A stretch of 64,000 nucleotides of DNA from Solimonas sp. Its GTDB lineage: Bacteria; Pseudomonadota; Gammaproteobacteria; Nevskiales; Nevskiaceae. The position numbers were made by a program, and so were the translations under genes. Where the stretch lies: NCBI GenBank assembly GCA_030149365.1, contig JASBRP010000004.1, positions 62,001-126,000 on the forward strand, read 5' to 3'. Positions 1-7,517 of the stretch are shown here, piece by piece; within the stretch, counting starts at the first letter, position 1, and every line of letters starts with the position of its first letter. Under the pieces are notes generated by a model. That model did not search any database. It was not told the origin of the DNA and saw only the letters and a program-made list of their open reading frames with translations.

Positions 1-1071
1 GTCGTACCAGGTGAGGTTGTCGCTGTCCCAGCGGTGGCGGTTGGTGAAGTTGGCCATGAACTTGAAGCCGTCCGGCAGGCGCACGTGATAGACCGAGTGG
101 CTGCCGAGATAGGCGATGTCCTGGATCACGCCCTTGGCCTTGTTGTAGCGCTGCTCCGGCTCCTTCTTGCCGATGCGCAGCTTCTCCGGGCGCAGGGCGA
201 AGGCCACTTCCTGGCCCTCGAAGCCGGAGATGCCGTGGCCGACGTAGATCAGCTCCGGGAAGGCCGGGGTGCTGATGGTGACGAAGTCGGCCTCGTCGTC
301 CTTCACGACGCCCTCGATCAGGTTGACCGAGCCGATGAAGCTGGCCGAGAAGCGGCTGGTGGGCTGCTCGTAGATCTCGTCGGGCGTGCCGACCTGGCGG
401 ATGCGGCCGTTCTCCATCAGGGCGATACGCGTGGCCATGGTCATGGCCTCTTCCTGGTCGTGGGTGACCATCACGCAGGTGACGCCGGAGGTCTCGATGA
501 TCTCCACCAGCTCCAGCTGCATTTGCGTGCGCAGCTGCTTGTCCAGCGCGCCCATGGGCTCGTCCAGCAGCAGGAGCTTGGGCCCCTTGGCCAGCGAGCG
601 GGCCAGCGCCACGCGCTGCTGCTGGCCGCCGGAGAGCTGGTGCGGCTTGCGCCTGGCCAGCTTCTCCAGCTTGACCAAGTCCAGCATCTCTTCCACGCGG
701 CGGCGGATCTGTTCCTTGGGCAGCTTGTCCTGCTTCAGGCCGAAGGCGATGTTCTGCTCCACCGTCATGTGCGGGAACAGCGCATAGGACTGGAACATCA
801 TGTTGATCGGCCGCTCGTAGGGCGGCGTGTCACCCAGTGCCTGGCCATCCAGCAGGATATGTCCCCCGGTGGGCGTCTCGAAGCCGGCCAGGCAGCGCAG
901 CAGCGTGGACTTGCCGCTGCCGGAGCCGCCCAGCAGGGCGAAGATCTCGCCGCGGTTGATGCTGAGGCTCACGTCCTCCAGCGCGACGAAGCCGTCGAAC
1001 TCCTTGCGCACCTCCTGGATGCGCAGGTAGCCGACCTTGCTGGCGTCCTTGTCCGGCGCGGGAGCACCCAT
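1..1071 (-). CDS. potG: Putrescine/spermidine ABC transporter ATP-binding protein (3' end outside window)
   Basis: Cytoplasmic ATPase of a polyamine importer. Reading from ATG at 1071 the protein shows Walker A GGSGSGKST (about residue 48), Q-loop NMMFQSYALFPHM, signature LSGGQQQRVALARSL, Walker B LLLLDEPMGALD and H-loop VMVTHDQEEAMTMA. The start of the C-terminal TOBE-like regulatory region (FALRPEKLRIG) follows. 357 codons are visible without a stop; PotG/PotA proteins are about 370-380 residues, so only the extreme C-terminus is missing. It starts 10 bases after the potF stop, so the two are co-transcribed; permease genes would be expected beyond the window edge. PotG (PotFGHI) is preferred over PotA because the binding-protein gene lies immediately upstream. 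Confidence 0.9.
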   Translation of the reverse strand, partial: MGAPAPDKDASKVGYLRIQEVRKEFDGFVALEDVSLSINRGEIFALLGGSGSGKSTLLRCLAGFETPTGGHILLDGQALGDTPPYERPINMMFQSYALFPHMTVEQNIAFGLKQDKLPKEQIRRRVEEMLDLVKLEKLARRKPHQLSGGQQQRVALARSLAKGPKLLLLDEPMGALDKQLRTQMQLELVEIIETSGVTCVMVTHDQEEAMTMATRIALMENGRIRQVGTPDEIYEQPTSRFSASFIGSVNLIEGVVKDDEADFVTISTPAFPELIYVGHGISGFEGQEVAFALRPEKLRIGKKEPEQRYNKAKGVIQDIAYLGSHSVYHVRLPDGFKFMANFTNRHRWDSDNLTWYD

Positions 1072-1081
1072 GGCAGCCCCC

Positions 1082-2227
1082 TTACTTGCCGGTCTTCAGT
1101 TCGGTCCAGATGCGGGTGTACTGGCGGTCCACCTCGGGCGGCACCACCGCGTAGGTGAACAGCTTGGCGGCGACCTCGGCCGGAGGGTAGATGGTGGTGT
1201 CGGTGCGGATGTCTTCGCTGACGTCCGGCAGCGAGGACGGTACCGGGTTGGCGTAGTGGATGAAGTTGGTGTTGGAGGCTGCCACCTTCGGGTCCAGCAG
1301 GTGGTTGATGAAGGCGTAGGCGTTGTCCACGTTCTTGGCGTCCTTGGGGATGGCCAGCATGTCGAACCACTGCGGCGCGCCTTCCTTGGGAATGGAGTAG
1401 CCGATGTTGACGCCGTTCTTGGCTTCCTCGGCGCGGTCGCGCGCCTGGATCACGTCGCCCGACCAGGCCACCACCAGGCAGGTGTTGCCGTTGGCCAGCG
1501 CGCCCACCAGCTGCGAGGAGTGGAAGTTCTGGATGTAGGGGCGGATGCTCTTCAGCAGCACGGCGGCCTTGTCGATCACCTTCGGGTCGGCGCTGTTGGG
1601 GTTCTCGCCCAGGTAGTGCAGGGCGATGGGGATCAGGTCGGAGGGCGTGTCGAGCAGCGTCACGCCGCAGGACTTGAGCTTGGAGATGTTCTCGGGTTTG
1701 AAGACCAGGTCCCAGCTGTTGACCACGTCGAGGTTACCGAAGGCTTTCTTGACCTTGTCGACGTTGTAGCCGATGCCGGTGGTGCCGCTCATGTAGGGCA
1801 CGCCGTACTGGTTGCCCGGGTCCTGCTGGGCGATGCGCTGCATCCAGTCCGGGTTGAGGTTGGCCAGGTTGGGGATCTTGGCCTTGTCCAGCTTCAGGAA
1901 CACGCCGGCCTGGATCTGGCGGCCGAAGAAGTTCAGCGTGGGCACCACGATGTCGTAGCCGGTGGAGCCAGCCAGCAGCTTGGCCTCCACCACCTCGTCG
2001 CTGTCATAGACGTCGTAGGTCACCTTGACGCCGGACTTGGCCTCGAAGCCGGGGATCACGTCCTCGGCGATGTAGTCCGAGTAGTTGTAGACATTGAGCG
2101 ACTTGGAGGCCGGAGCCGCCGCCGGGGCTGCAGCGCCGGCCGGGGCGGCGGCGTCCTTGTCCTTGTTGCCGCAGGCGGCCAGCAGGGCACAGAGGGAGAG
2201 GATAACCGCGGCGCTTTGCGATTTCAT
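1082..2227 (-). CDS. potF: Polyamine ABC transporter substrate-binding lipoprotein
   Basis: Periplasmic putrescine/spermidine-binding protein of the PotF/PotD family, 381 aa. The ATG at 2227 is chosen because GGAG lies 7 bases upstream and the product begins with a lipoprotein signal (MKSQSAAVILSLCALLAAC, lipobox LAAC); an upstream in-frame start would add 29 residues without a signal. A low-complexity Ala/Pro linker follows the lipidated Cys. The mature part starts with SLNVYNYSDYIAEDVIPGFEA, typical of PotF, and contains the TTGIGYNVDKV and ALHYLGENPNS segments of this family. It is first in a potFG pair. No promoter was assigned in the roughly 235 bases upstream. Confidence 0.92.
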   Translation of the reverse strand: MKSQSAAVILSLCALLAACGNKDKDAAAPAGAAAPAAAPASKSLNVYNYSDYIAEDVIPGFEAKSGVKVTYDVYDSDEVVEAKLLAGSTGYDIVVPTLNFFGRQIQAGVFLKLDKAKIPNLANLNPDWMQRIAQQDPGNQYGVPYMSGTTGIGYNVDKVKKAFGNLDVVNSWDLVFKPENISKLKSCGVTLLDTPSDLIPIALHYLGENPNSADPKVIDKAAVLLKSIRPYIQNFHSSQLVGALANGNTCLVVAWSGDVIQARDRAEEAKNGVNIGYSIPKEGAPQWFDMLAIPKDAKNVDNAYAFINHLLDPKVAASNTNFIHYANPVPSSLPDVSEDIRTDTTIYPPAEVAAKLFTYAVVPPEVDRQYTRIWTELKTGK

Positions 2228-2464
2228 GAAGCGACTCCTGGAGATGTTTGGAACCGGGCGCCCTGCGGCGCCGCAGATGCGCGCTACATTCGTGGTTAAG
2301 GCCCCGCACGTCAAGCAATTTGCTTGCCGGATCGGGTGCCGCGGCTTGCGCGGGCAGGGAACAGGGGCTACTGTTCAAAAAGCTTTAATGTTTCTGGTAT
2401 CCAATGCGCTGAATCCATAGACGGTCTTCGCATGCAGGGAAGACCGCCGGAGTAGGTATTTTTC
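2228..2464. other. Divergent intergenic region between potF and the HNH gene
   Basis: This 237-base spacer separates two divergent genes and must hold both promoters. It contains an A/T-rich patch around 2375-2400 in otherwise G+C-rich DNA, the likeliest promoter location. No -35/-10 pair good enough to call was seen, and no repeat or RNA gene was recognised. Confidence 0.4.
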
Positions 2465-3034
2465 ATGGAGACGATCCCCGCCATCCTCAAGCTGGATGTC
2501 GGCGGGCTCCCGGTTTCATGGGTCCGCTGGCAGACCGCCGTCACCCTCTACGCTCGCGACCGCGTGCGCTGGGAGGCCGGGGAAGAGCGCTTCACGATCT
2601 TTGGCGGCATCTGCGCCGCCACCGGACGCCGCTCCAGCATGGAGATCGGCTCGATCATCGCCGTCGCCGACAAGTCGCGCCGCTTCGAGAAGGGCGTGCC
2701 GCTGCTGACCAACCGCACCCTGTTCCAGCGCGACCGCAACCTTTGCCTGTACTGCGGCCAGCAGTTCGGCGCATCCCAGCTGACCCGCGACCACATCATG
2801 CCGGCCTCGCGCGGCGGTGCCTCTGCCTGGGAGAACTGCGTGACGGCCTGCCGCCACTGCAACCAGCGCAAGGACGACCGCACCCCCGAGGAAGCCGGCA
2901 TGAAGCTGCTGGCGGTGCCGTATACGCCGAACCTGGCGGAGTACCTGATCCTGCAGAACCGCCGCATCCTGGCTGACCAGATGGAATTCCTGGCGTCCTA
3001 CGCGCGCAAGACCTCGGATCTGCGCGCCGCCTAG
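2465..3034 (+). CDS. HNH endonuclease family protein
   Basis: A 189-aa protein with a C-terminal-half HNH nuclease domain of the McrA-like, zinc-stabilised type: CLYCG (about residues 97-101), then LTRDHIMPASRGG with the catalytic DH, then WENCVTACRHCNQRKDDRTP carrying the second CxxC and the conserved Asn. The N-terminal 90 residues are conserved in stand-alone bacterial HNH proteins but have no assigned role. Length is normal for this group. The gene is alone, between divergent potF and convergent moeA, with no methylase or intron features nearby. A restriction or homing role is therefore not supported, and a generic nicking or DNA-processing function is only inference. Confidence 0.85.
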   Translation: METIPAILKLDVGGLPVSWVRWQTAVTLYARDRVRWEAGEERFTIFGGICAATGRRSSMEIGSIIAVADKSRRFEKGVPLLTNRTLFQRDRNLCLYCGQQFGASQLTRDHIMPASRGGASAWENCVTACRHCNQRKDDRTPEEAGMKLLAVPYTPNLAEYLILQNRRILADQMEFLASYARKTSDLRAA

Positions 3035-3074
3035 CAGGCCCGCACCCGCTATACCGGCTTACCCTGATCCGAGA

Positions 3075-3151
3075 CGTTCGCCCTGAGCTTGTCGAAGGGT
3101 GGACGGCTTGGCGCGCGGACCGTTCCTGCTTCGACAGGCTCAGCACGAACG
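3075..3151. repeat. REP-type inverted repeat between HNH gene and moeA
   Basis: Two imperfect 23-base arms (3075-3097 and 3129-3151) run in opposite orientation: CGTTCGCCCTGAGCTTGTC on the left, and the reverse complement of the right arm reads CGTTCGTGCTGAGCCTGTC. This CCTGAGC-TTGTCGAAGG type is common between convergent proteobacterial genes. Because it sits between the ends of two convergent genes it could act as a bidirectional terminator or mRNA stabiliser (inference). Confidence 0.75.
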
Positions 3152-3172
3152 GCCGGGAAACTGTGTTTCGGG

Positions 3173-4405
3173 TCAGAGCGCGATCCAGCGCACCCGTGTG
3201 CCTGCCGCCAGCGGCTGCTCGCTGGCCGGCAGCCAGGCCAGCGCGTCGGCGCGGGCGAGATTGCTGAGCATGTGCGAATCCTGCTTGCCGAGCTTGCCCA
3301 GCACCACGCGGCCGGCTTCGTCCTGGCCCACGGTGACGCGCAGCAGGCTGTCGCGCACGCGATCGGCGCGGAAGTCCACGGCCAGCGCGGCCTCCCGCCA
3401 CAGCGGCGCGGGGGTGTCGATGCCCTCCAGCAATTGCAGCGCGCGGATCACGTGCACGTGCAGGCCGATCAGCACGGCGCCGGGGTTGCCGGGCAGGGCC
3501 AGCAGGGGCCGGTTGCCGCGCATGCCGTACCAGATCGGCTTGCCGGGCTTCTGCGCGACTTTCCAGAACACTTTCTCGAAGCCGGCGGCCTTGGCGGCGG
3601 CCGGCAGGTGGTCGTGGTCGCCCACCGAGACGCCACCGGAGGTGATGACCAGGTCGGCGCAGGCCGCGGCCTCCTGCAGGGCGGCGGTGACCGCCTCCAG
3701 GCTGTCGGGCACGTAGCGCAGCATCGCCAGCGGGTAGCCGCGCTCGGCCAGCCAGCCAGCGCAGAGCGGGCCGTTGGCGTCGTGGATCTGGCCGGGGGCC
3801 AGCGCCTCGCCGGGTTTGGCGACCTCGTTGCCGGTGACCAGCACGGCCACGCGAGGGCGCGGCCGGGTCGCCACCTGCTGCACGCCGGCCATGGCCAGCG
3901 CGGCCAGCAGGCCGGAATGCAGGCGCCGGCCGGCGGGGGAGATGGGATCGCCGCTGCGGATTTCTTCGCCGCGGTGGCGGATATCGACGTTGGCGCCCAG
4001 CGGCTCGGTCAGGCGGATCGTGTCGCCTTGGCGCTGGACGATCTCCTGGCGCGCGATGGTGTCGGCGCCGGCCGGCAGCGCGCCGCCGGTGAAGATGCGC
4101 AGGGCCTCGCCGGGGCCCACGGACAACTTGGCGGCATCGCCCGCGGCGATCTCGCCGGTGACGCGCAAGGCTTGTGCGGCGTCGGCGCTACGCAGGGCGT
4201 AGCCGTCCACCGCGCTCTGCGTGAACAGCGGCAGGTCCACGGCGGAGGCCGCCGGCTCGGCCAGCACGCGGCCCAGGGATTCATGCACCGGGCCGCGCTG
4301 GGCGGGCAGGGGCTGGATGCGCTCGCCGTAGACCGCGAGCGCGGCCTCCAGTGGCAGCAGCGGCGACTTGCCGCCGTGCGCGACGTCGCCGCAGTCATGC
4401 GCCAT
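3173..4405 (-). CDS. moeA: Molybdopterin molybdenumtransferase MoeA
   Basis: 410 aa, the normal MoeA length. It inserts molybdate into adenylylated molybdopterin in the cytoplasm, the last step of Moco synthesis. Recognisable segments are LPLFTQSAVDGYAL near the N-terminus, the beta-barrel linker GEALRIFTGGALPAGADTIARQE, and the MoCF-binding core VLVTGNEV...DLVITSGGVSVGDHD...LALPGNPG. Its ATG (4405-4403) overlaps the upstream moaCB TGA by one base (TGATG), indicating translational coupling. It is the last gene of the minus-strand Moco operon and ends close to a REP pair. Confidence 0.96.
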   Translation of the reverse strand: MAHDCGDVAHGGKSPLLPLEAALAVYGERIQPLPAQRGPVHESLGRVLAEPAASAVDLPLFTQSAVDGYALRSADAAQALRVTGEIAAGDAAKLSVGPGEALRIFTGGALPAGADTIARQEIVQRQGDTIRLTEPLGANVDIRHRGEEIRSGDPISPAGRRLHSGLLAALAMAGVQQVATRPRPRVAVLVTGNEVAKPGEALAPGQIHDANGPLCAGWLAERGYPLAMLRYVPDSLEAVTAALQEAAACADLVITSGGVSVGDHDHLPAAAKAAGFEKVFWKVAQKPGKPIWYGMRGNRPLLALPGNPGAVLIGLHVHVIRALQLLEGIDTPAPLWREAALAVDFRADRVRDSLLRVTVGQDEAGRVVLGKLGKQDSHMLSNLARADALAWLPASEQPLAAGTRVRWIAL

Positions 4406-5346
4406 CAGCGGATGTCCATGGTGTAGCCGCCGGGATGCGGCTTGTCGTGACGGCAGACCTCGAAGATGTGCACCAGGCCGGGCAACAGCGGCGCCAGGGT
4501 TTCCAGTGCGCCGCGGCGCGAGCCGGGGCAGGTGATCAGCAGGCTGTTGCCGATGAAGCCGGCGACGCCGCGCGACATCAGCGCGAAGGGCGTGCGGCGC
4601 TGGCCGAAGGCGCGGGCCGCTTCCATCATGCCCGGCAGTTCGCGGGTGATCAGCGGCTTGAGCGTGTCCACGGTGATGTCACGCGAGCCCATGCCGGTGC
4701 CGCCGACGGTGACGATCAGGTCCACGCCCTGGTTAATCTTGGCCTTGACGCTGGCCAGCAGCTGGTCCGGCTCGTCCGGCAGGATCTCGTAGCTGAGCGG
4801 ATCGAAGCCCGCGGCGGCGAGATCGTCACGCACGCCGGCGCCGGCGGTGTCCGGCTTCTTCTTCGCCGAGACGGTGTCGGACAGCACGATCACCGCGGCC
4901 GTGGCCGGCACGCGCAGCTTGCGGCGGAATTGCGACTTGCCGCCCTTCTTCAGCAGCAGCTTGCAGGAGGTCATCTCCAGCTCTTCGGGCTCGCAGTAGG
5001 GCTTGAGCATGTCGTAGAGCGTCAGCACGGCGATGCTGGCGGCGGTGAGCGCCTCCATCTCCACGCCGGTGGGAGCGATGGTCTCGACCTCGCTGATCAC
5101 GTCCACCTGGCCTTCGCCCAGCTCGAAGCGCAGGTCGGCACGGTAGATCGGCAGCGGGTGGCACAGCGGGATCAGCTCGTCCGTACGCTTGGCGGCGAGG
5201 ATGCCGGCGATGCGCGCGGTCTTGACCGGGTCACCCTTCTCGGTGTCGCCGGTGCGCAGGCGCTCGATGCAGTGCTGCGGCGCGCGCAGCGTCGCGGTGG
5301 CGGACGCCGTGCGCAGGGAGTCCGGCTTCAGGGAAACGTCTTTCAT
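4405..5346 (-). CDS. moaCB: Bifunctional MoaC-MoaB fusion (cyclic pyranopterin synthase / molybdopterin adenylyltransferase family)
   Basis: 313 aa with two domains. Residues about 1-145 are MoaC: LIPLCHPLPI, the GVEMEALTAAS segment, YDMLK with the conserved Asp, and KKGGKS. This domain makes cyclic pyranopterin monophosphate together with MoaA. Residues about 148-313 are MoaB/MogA-like: AVIVLSDTVSAKKKPDTAG, IVTVGGTGMGSRDIT, ELPGMMEAAR and ITCPGSRRGALETLAP. This second domain binds molybdopterin, and MogA-type members adenylylate it. No separate moaB or mog gene is present in the window. The start overlaps the moaE stop as ATGA. MoaC-MoaB fusions are known in several proteobacteria, so this is uncommon rather than new. 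Confidence 0.95.
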   Translation of the reverse strand: MKDVSLKPDSLRTASATATLRAPQHCIERLRTGDTEKGDPVKTARIAGILAAKRTDELIPLCHPLPIYRADLRFELGEGQVDVISEVETIAPTGVEMEALTAASIAVLTLYDMLKPYCEPEELEMTSCKLLLKKGGKSQFRRKLRVPATAAVIVLSDTVSAKKKPDTAGAGVRDDLAAAGFDPLSYEILPDEPDQLLASVKAKINQGVDLIVTVGGTGMGSRDITVDTLKPLITRELPGMMEAARAFGQRRTPFALMSRGVAGFIGNSLLITCPGSRRGALETLAPLLPGLVHIFEVCRHDKPHPGGYTMDIR

Positions 5347-5831
5347 GCGTGGTCGTGATGGTGATTGTCGCCATGCTGGTGGGCATGGTCGTGGCCGTGC
5401 TCGTGCGGCAGGTCGGGGCGGATGCAGCAGCCCTGGTTGAAGGCGCTGGTGCCGTCCTCGAAGAATTCCTCCTTCCAGATCGGCACGCGGTGTTTCACTG
5501 CATCCACGGCGTACTTGCAGGCGGCGAAGGCCTCGCCGCGATGCGGCGCTCGCACGGCGCAGTAGATGGCGATGTCGCCGATCTCCAGCATGCCCAGGCG
5601 GTGGATCACGCGGCAGTGCGGCACGCCGAACTTCTCGCGCGTCTCCTGCTCGATCTCGCGCATCAGCTTCTCGGCCAGGGGCGCGAAGGCGGTGTACTTC
5701 AGGCGCAGCACGCGCTTGCCCTCGTTGTGGTCGCGGACGGTGCCGCCGAACACGTTGAGCGCGCCGCAGTCGCGGTGCTCGGCCATGCCGAGGATGGGGT
5801 CGAGCTGGAGGGGAGTGTCAAAAAGGTACAT
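5343..5831 (-). CDS. moaE: Molybdopterin synthase catalytic subunit MoaE with histidine-rich tail
   Basis: Large subunit of MPT synthase, which transfers sulfur from MoaD thiocarboxylate to cyclic pyranopterin. Core motifs: GALNVFGGTVRDHNEGK, LKYTAFAPLAEKLM, VIHRLGMLEIGD, APHRGEAFAACKYAVDAVKHRVPIWK with the conserved catalytic Lys region, and EEFFEDG. The 162-aa protein is a little longer than the usual ~150 because of a C-terminal tail carrying ten His within the last 20 residues, a probable Ni/Zn/Cu-binding stretch absent from typical MoaE. It overlaps moaCB by 4 bases (ATGA). Upstream, instead of moaD, lies a DUF559 gene inside inverted repeats. Confidence 0.95.
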   Translation of the reverse strand: MYLFDTPLQLDPILGMAEHRDCGALNVFGGTVRDHNEGKRVLRLKYTAFAPLAEKLMREIEQETREKFGVPHCRVIHRLGMLEIGDIAIYCAVRAPHRGEAFAACKYAVDAVKHRVPIWKEEFFEDGTSAFNQGCCIRPDLPHEHGHDHAHQHGDNHHHDHA

Positions 5832-5843
5832 CGCAATACTCGT

Positions 5844-6227
5844 TCAGAACCCCTCTCCCGCTTGCGGGAGAGGGGTGGGGGAGAGGGTTTCTGTAGAGCC
5901 TTCAGCGGCCAGCCTGATCTGTTCTAACACAGCCTCTGTCTGCTGTAGAACCTCATGATTCCAGAACCGTAGCACAGTGAATCCTTCGGCGACGAACCAA
6001 TGGTCGCGATGGGCATCTTGGTCCTGTTGTTCGCCGTGATGTCCACCGTCGACTTCGATGATCAGACGTCGTTCCATGCTCACGAAATCAGCGATGTATG
6101 GGCCAAGGGGTTTCTGGCGCTTGAACTTGATCCCGGCAAGGCGATGGCCTCGCAGTAGATGCCAAAGCCGTTGCTCGGCTTCGGTCTGCTGACTACGAAG
6201 TTCCTTGGCGTGATCTCGTAGAGTCAC
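5844..6227 (-). CDS. DUF559 (Vsr/restriction-like fold) endonuclease-domain protein in an inverted-repeat cassette
   Basis: 127 aa starting with GTG at 6227. The DUF559 core is clear: EQRLWHLLRGHRLAGIKFKRQKPLGPYIADFVSMERRLIIEVDGGHH and LRFWNHEVL; the D(F)...E-V-D-G pattern matches the PD-(D/E)xK-type nuclease fold of this family. Biochemical roles are poorly known. The C-terminal SPTPLPQAGEGF is encoded by the left terminal inverted repeat (5847-5892), and the GTG sits at the inner edge of the right one (6227-6270), so the gene fills the space between the repeats exactly. It lies inside the Moco operon in the same direction and probably rides on its transcript. Confidence 0.85.
   Translation of the reverse strand: MTLRDHAKELRSQQTEAEQRLWHLLRGHRLAGIKFKRQKPLGPYIADFVSMERRLIIEVDGGHHGEQQDQDAHRDHWFVAEGFTVLRFWNHEVLQQTEAVLEQIRLAAEGSTETLSPTPLPQAGEGF
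5847..5892. repeat. Left terminal inverted repeat of DUF559 cassette
   Basis: Contains the short palindrome CCCTCTCCCGCTTGCGGGAG followed by a G-rich spacer and GAGAGGGTTTCTG. Its reverse complement closely matches 6227-6270. It encodes the C-terminal residues of the DUF559 protein. Two further solo family members occur at 36327-36352 and 45336-45367. Confidence 0.8.
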
Positions 6228-6270
6228 AGAAACCCTCTCCCTAGCCCTCTCCCGCTTACGGGAGAGGGGA
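6227..6270. repeat. Right terminal inverted repeat of DUF559 cassette
   Basis: Reads CAGAAACCCTCTCCCTAGCC followed by the palindrome CCCTCTCCCGCTTACGGGAG. In inverted orientation it matches the left copy apart from a few loop and spacer positions. It lies only a few bases downstream of the moaD stop. Confidence 0.8.
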
Positions 6271-6274
6271 CTGG

Positions 6275-6523
6275 TCAGCCGCCCGCCACCGGCGGCAACA
6301 ACGCCAGACGCATGCCGTCTTCCAGCTCCTCGGTCCGCAGCAGCAGCCGGTCGCCCTGCGCCACGGCGGTGGTTTCCAGGTATTCGCCCAGGGCCGGGAT
6401 GGCGTCGGCCAGGGCGTCCAGGGCGTCGCCGACGCTGCTGGAGCCGGCGGGCAGCACCAGGCTGCGCTCGTCGCCGCCGGCGGCGCGCCGCAGGGCGCCC
6501 CAGAATTCGAAGGTGATCTGCAA
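6275..6523 (-). CDS. moaD: Molybdopterin synthase small subunit MoaD
   Basis: 82-aa ubiquitin-like sulfur carrier ending in the obligatory Gly-Gly (LLPPVAGG), which is adenylylated and thiocarboxylated before donating sulfur to MoaE. The start is taken as TTG at 6523: GGAGGG lies 6 bases upstream inside the end of moaA, and the product then begins with the normal beta strand (LQITFEFWGALRRAAGG). A longer frame to 6613 would add an N-terminus foreign to MoaD and overlap moaA. The spacing of 4 bases from the moaA stop supports coupling. The DUF559 cassette begins directly after the stop codon. Confidence 0.88.
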   Translation of the reverse strand: MQITFEFWGALRRAAGGDERSLVLPAGSSSVGDALDALADAIPALGEYLETTAVAQGDRLLLRTEELEDGMRLALLPPVAGG

Positions 6524-6527
6524 GACG

Positions 6528-7517
6528 CTACCCTCCGAGGGTATGCATGGTGATGGGCCGCTCCACCGGGCCGCGGTGGGCGGCGTAGCCGGCTTCCTTG
6601 TGCCAGACGGCACTGGCGATGCGGTTGCTGAGCTCCGCGGCGCTGCCTTCGCGCAGCAGCGGCGCCAGCGGGGTGCCCTGCTGGGCGAACAGGCAGGTGT
6701 AGAGCTCGCCGCGCACGGTCAGGCGCAGGCGGTCGCAGCTTGAGCAGAAGGGATTGCTGACCGTGGAGATCACGCCCAGCTTGTAGTCGCCGTCCAAGGT
6801 GAACAGCGTGGCCGGGTCTTCGCTGCGGGGCAGGCGCTGGACCTGGTAGCGGGTGCCCAGGGTGTCCAGCAGTTCCTGCTCGCTGACCACGGCGTCGGAC
6901 TGCCAGCGGCCAGGGGCGTCCAGCGGCATGTACTCGATGAAGCGCAGCGGCATGCCGCGCTCCTTGGCCCAGGCGGTCAGCGGCAGGATGTCCTGCTCGT
7001 TGTGGCCGCGCACCAGCACGGTATTGAGCTTGAACGGCACGTCCAGCGCGAGGGCGGCGTCGATGCCGGCCATGACCGGCGCCAGCTCGGCCCCGGTCAT
7101 GGCGCGGAAGCGCTGCGGGTCGACGCTGTCGAGGCTGATGTTGAGGTCGTCCAGGCCGGCACGGCGCAGCTCGGGCAGGGCGTCGGCCAGGCGCGAGCCG
7201 TTGGTGGTCATGGAGATGCGCTCCAGGCCCAGCGGGCGCAAGCCATTCAGGTCCGCGACGATGCCGGCCAGGTCGGGCCGCAGCAGCGGCTCGCCGCCGG
7301 TGAGGCGGATGTTGCGGATGCCCATGCGCACGAACTCGGCGACCAGCGTGCGCAGCTCCAGGCGGGTCAGGAACTGCTGCTTGGGAATCCACTTGGGCGC
7401 TTCCGGCATGCAGTAGCGGCAGCGGAAGTTGCAGCGGTCGGTCAGCGACAGCCGCAGCTTGTGCTTGTGGCGGCCGTGCTGGTCGACGAGGCTGGGGCGG
7501 CGGCTACCGTCAGCCAT
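6528..7517 (-). CDS. moaA: GTP 3',8-cyclase MoaA (radical SAM)
   Basis: 329 aa. Catalyses the first Moco step, rearranging GTP to 3',8-cyclo-GTP. The N-terminal radical-SAM motif is C29-x3-C33-x2-C36 (DRCNFRCRYCMPEA). The SAM-binding RLTGGEPLLRPDL and the C-terminal second [4Fe-4S] motif (NPFCSSCDRLRLTVRGELYTC, C-x2-C-x13-C) are complete, and the protein ends in the conserved Gly-Gly (HTLGG). It overlaps the 3' end of mobA by 8 bases. All residues needed for activity are visible. Confidence 0.97.
   Translation of the reverse strand: MADGSRRPSLVDQHGRHKHKLRLSLTDRCNFRCRYCMPEAPKWIPKQQFLTRLELRTLVAEFVRMGIRNIRLTGGEPLLRPDLAGIVADLNGLRPLGLERISMTTNGSRLADALPELRRAGLDDLNISLDSVDPQRFRAMTGAELAPVMAGIDAALALDVPFKLNTVLVRGHNEQDILPLTAWAKERGMPLRFIEYMPLDAPGRWQSDAVVSEQELLDTLGTRYQVQRLPRSEDPATLFTLDGDYKLGVISTVSNPFCSSCDRLRLTVRGELYTCLFAQQGTPLAPLLREGSAAELSNRIASAVWHKEAGYAAHRGPVERPITMHTLGG

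Noticed and set aside
2465..3034. HNH gene as part of a restriction system or intron
   Set aside because: No methyltransferase, specificity subunit, reverse transcriptase or intron structure is next to it.
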